A stretch of DNA of 64,000 nt from contig PCCS01000012.1 in assembly GCA_002731825.1 (NCBI GenBank), positions 95,701 through 159,700 of the forward strand, in the 5' to 3' direction. The notes under the pieces were generated by a model. That model had not been told where the DNA came from, did no database searches, and saw only the letters and a list, made by a program, of their open reading frames with translations. The position numbers were made by a program, and so were the translations under genes. This DNA is from Myxococcales bacterium (GTDB lineage Bacteria; Myxococcota_A; Bradymonadia; UBA7976; UBA1532). Below, piece by piece: positions 62,028-64,000 of the stretch; positions within the stretch are counted from its first letter, which is position 1; each line of letters begins with the position of its first letter.

Positions 62028-64000
62028 ATGCATCGGATTGTTTGCGTCGGCCTTTGCATCGGACTCTTTGCGTTTGGATGTGGCGAAGACGACCAGAGCG
62101 GAGCGGCAACGCCGATTCAGTCAGACCGGCCTGTGCGCGATGCCGGGACCATTCCAACCGCCTCGTGTACACAACAAGCCGATTGTCCCACAGGCCAAGA
62201 CTGTGTTCTTGGCCAATGCCAACCATCTATGATTCAGAGCGATTGTCAGCAAGACACCGATTGCCCGATGGGGCAAATGTGTGATGGAGGCGTCTGCCAG
62301 GCGCAGGGGCAAGCCTGCGCGAATAACTTGGATTGTGCCATGGGGGAAGCGTGTCGTGCGGGCGTTTGCGCGCCAGGCCCCTGTCAGCAGGACCAAGATT
62401 GTCCAGTGGGCGCTCAGTGTCAGGGCGGACAATGCGTCAGAGATGAGCCGGAATGTCGGGCCAATCTAGACTGTCCCGCTGGGTCGATTTGCGAGAACGG
62501 TCGCTGCCAAACAGTCGAGCGCTGCTCAATGAATTCCGATTGTCCCATGGGCCAGATTTGCGAGAATGAAGCGTGTACGAGCAACGCCTCTGGGTGCATG
62601 AATGATGCGGAATGTGGGCCGAATGCGGACTGTATCAATGGACGATGTGTTCGAAATGGGCCCTGTGCTAATTGCCCTGATAATACCCGCTGTATTAACG
62701 ATATGTGCGTCCCCATCGAGCGCTGTGGCGGCGATGCGGATTGCCCCGACGGTCAAATGTGTGTGGCAGGCGTTTGTGAGGTGTCCGAGGGCCAACAGTG
62801 TGTCGATGATTCTCAGTGTCTCATCGGGTTCTGGTGTGCTAACGGGATTTGCATTCTGTCCATGGACCTTGGAACGCCTTGCGCCAACGATGGCGATTGC
62901 CGTGGAAATCGACTGGTCTGTCTAGCTGGTCTTTGTCTCCCATCCATTTCAGATGATGAATGCCAAGTCGATGGAGATTGTCGAGTGGGTTTCGAATGCC
63001 AGGCCAATGTCTGTGTCGAACGCGCAGGCCAGCTCGGTGATCCATGCGCACGCGATGTAGATTGTAATGGAGCGCTGGTGTGTGTGGATGGTGTCTGTGG
63101 TCAGCGGGACCAAGGGGGCTGCAATAACGACGCTCAATGTGACCCTGACGAGGTCTGTGTCGGCGGTCAATGTCTGCCAAATCCAGCTGTCGCGTGTATG
63201 GACGATCTCGATTGCGGTGGAGATCGGTGTATTGACGGGGCGTGTGTTCTGGCCTGCATCGATGATATGGATTGTCTTTTCGACCAAGTCTGTCGGGATG
63301 GCGGCTGTGTTGACGGAGACAGGCCCATGCAGGCGTCCGCTTGCGATAACCCCAATCTCATTCGCGTGGGTGACACGGAGCAAGGGCAAGTTATGGAGGT
63401 TGTCTCGACCCTGCAGCCCACGTGTGGCTCAGCCGTCAGTGGACCCGAGGCCGTTTTTCTCTTTCAGGCTGCGAGGGACAGTACGGTTTGTGCGACGACC
63501 GCTGGGTCTGACTATGACACCGTTCTCCATGTGCGAGAGGGTGATTGTCTCGATGTCGACCAAGAGCTTGAATGCAATGACGATGACTTTTCCGGTATTG
63601 CAGACCGTCCTGATTCGACAATTGAATTCATTACGACCGCTGCGCAGAGCTACTATTTGGTCGTCGATGCCTACGATTCAGATGAATTCGGACAGTTTTC
63701 CTTGGACCTTCGAGAGGGCCCATGCGGCGCTATGCCTTGCGATGCTGATCGCGCCATCAATTTAGGGGATACCTTGGTCGGGCAGCTTGCGGGTGAGTCA
63801 GAACAAGACGGCAGTTGCGGTGGTGATGGTCCAGAAGTCATCTATTCATTTTCGACCGCACGGGCTGGTGCCGTCTGTGTCAGCACCGCTGAGTCGGCTA
63901 TCGACACCGTTCTCTATATTCGACGGCAAGACTGTGGATGGGGTCCCGAAGTGGATTGTGACGACGATGGTGGTCCAGGTAATCGGTCTGAAATCAGCTT
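62028..64000 (+). CDS. Cysteine-rich repeat lipoprotein (partial, C-terminus off window)
   Basis: Open frame of 657 codons from ATG 62028 (GGGG six bases upstream) to the window end. Lipobox FAFGC|GED at residue ~20. About fourteen ~30-residue units of the DCPxGQxCxxGxC type follow to residue ~430 (for example DTDCPMGQMCDGGVC and DADCPDGQMCVAGVC). Then two strand-rich domains of the PPC/pre-peptidase-like kind begin (DYDTVLHVREGDC, SYYLVVDAYDSDEFGQFSL; AIDTVLYIRRQDCG). Surface display and calcium or ligand binding are plausible. The function is unknown. Confidence 0.85.
   Translation, partial: MHRIVCVGLCIGLFAFGCGEDDQSGAATPIQSDRPVRDAGTIPTASCTQQADCPTGQDCVLGQCQPSMIQSDCQQDTDCPMGQMCDGGVCQAQGQACANNLDCAMGEACRAGVCAPGPCQQDQDCPVGAQCQGGQCVRDEPECRANLDCPAGSICENGRCQTVERCSMNSDCPMGQICENEACTSNASGCMNDAECGPNADCINGRCVRNGPCANCPDNTRCINDMCVPIERCGGDADCPDGQMCVAGVCEVSEGQQCVDDSQCLIGFWCANGICILSMDLGTPCANDGDCRGNRLVCLAGLCLPSISDDECQVDGDCRVGFECQANVCVERAGQLGDPCARDVDCNGALVCVDGVCGQRDQGGCNNDAQCDPDEVCVGGQCLPNPAVACMDDLDCGGDRCIDGACVLACIDDMDCLFDQVCRDGGCVDGDRPMQASACDNPNLIRVGDTEQGQVMEVVSTLQPTCGSAVSGPEAVFLFQAARDSTVCATTAGSDYDTVLHVREGDCLDVDQELECNDDDFSGIADRPDSTIEFITTAAQSYYLVVDAYDSDEFGQFSLDLREGPCGAMPCDADRAINLGDTLVGQLAGESEQDGSCGGDGPEVIYSFSTARAGAVCVSTAESAIDTVLYIRRQDCGWGPEVDCDDDGGPGNRSEIS

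Overview
The window looks like the chromosome of a Gram-negative, diderm bacterium. A complete Tol-Pal operon, Mla/MCE lipid-transport genes, many lipoprotein signal peptides and type IV pilus-type ATPases all point that way. The Ser/Thr kinase fused to an AAA ATPase, the cysteine-rich 'DCPxGxxC' lipoprotein, the 'CGDGxC' motifs and the choice-of-anchor-D/PKD lipoprotein resemble Myxococcota/Bradymonadota-like (former deltaproteobacterial) genomes. This placement is inferred from gene content, and no marker gene fixes it. Gene density is high. I saw no insertion sequence, prophage, CRISPR array, tRNA or rRNA.

Layout. 1-3145 (-): N-terminal part of a kinase/ATPase running off the left edge. 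3268-5170 (-): infA, a MazG-type pyrophosphohydrolase and a UDP-GlcNAc 2-epimerase. 5387-6331 (+): a lipoprotein carrying a 27-bp tandem repeat. 6369-11031 (-): a tightly overlapping operon of THUMP RNA methyltransferase, fused E1 alpha/beta dehydrogenase, DksA-like protein and glycosyltransferase. 11322-15454 (+): tolQ-tolR-tolA-tolB-pal, then pssA. 16438-25442 (+): a housekeeping block, yceD-rpmF-plsX-acpP-fabF-rpiB-nrdR-ribD-ribBX-ribH-nusB, then an M17-N-like protein and a signal-peptidase-like protein. 25423-29522 (-): a secreted protein and ileS. 30827-36100 (+): a merR-type regulator followed by iscS-iscU-iscA-hscB-hscA-iscX. 36888-39380 (+): a heptaheme cytochrome/TPR lipoprotein and a small membrane protein. 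39391-47251 (-): a PilT-like ATPase, a RumA-like protein, the anchor-D lipoprotein and an M1-peptidase-like lipoprotein. 47427-49075 (+): an MBL hydrolase and an SDR. 49099-57459 (-): mlaE-mlaD, gcvP, a small ORF, a GspE/PilB-like ATPase and a pseudokinase. 57599-60538 (+): trkA-trkH. 60509-61887 (-): a lipoprotein and rnhA. 62028-64000 (+): a cysteine-rich lipoprotein running off the right edge.

The most interesting items are as follows. (1) A complete isc operon lacks iscR and fdx and is headed by a MerR-family regulator with a five-cysteine tail, a candidate iron-sulfur sensor replacing IscR. (2) The MCE (MlaD-like) protein has a long helical region and a C-terminal part that reads like an outer-membrane beta-barrel, suggesting a one-protein transenvelope lipid bridge. 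(3) The window is unusually rich in enzyme homologues that have lost their catalytic residues: a signal peptidase with Thr/Arg instead of Ser/Lys, an M1 peptidase lipoprotein without HExxH or GAMEN, a RumA-like protein without its catalytic Cys, a RibBA with a dead GTP cyclohydrolase II half, and a transmembrane pseudokinase beside a secretion ATPase. (4) A PilT-like ATPase has an apparently duplicated N-terminal domain. (5) A near-identical palindrome (GTAAG-N6-CTTAC) lies upstream of both tolQ and the mla/trk divergent promoter.
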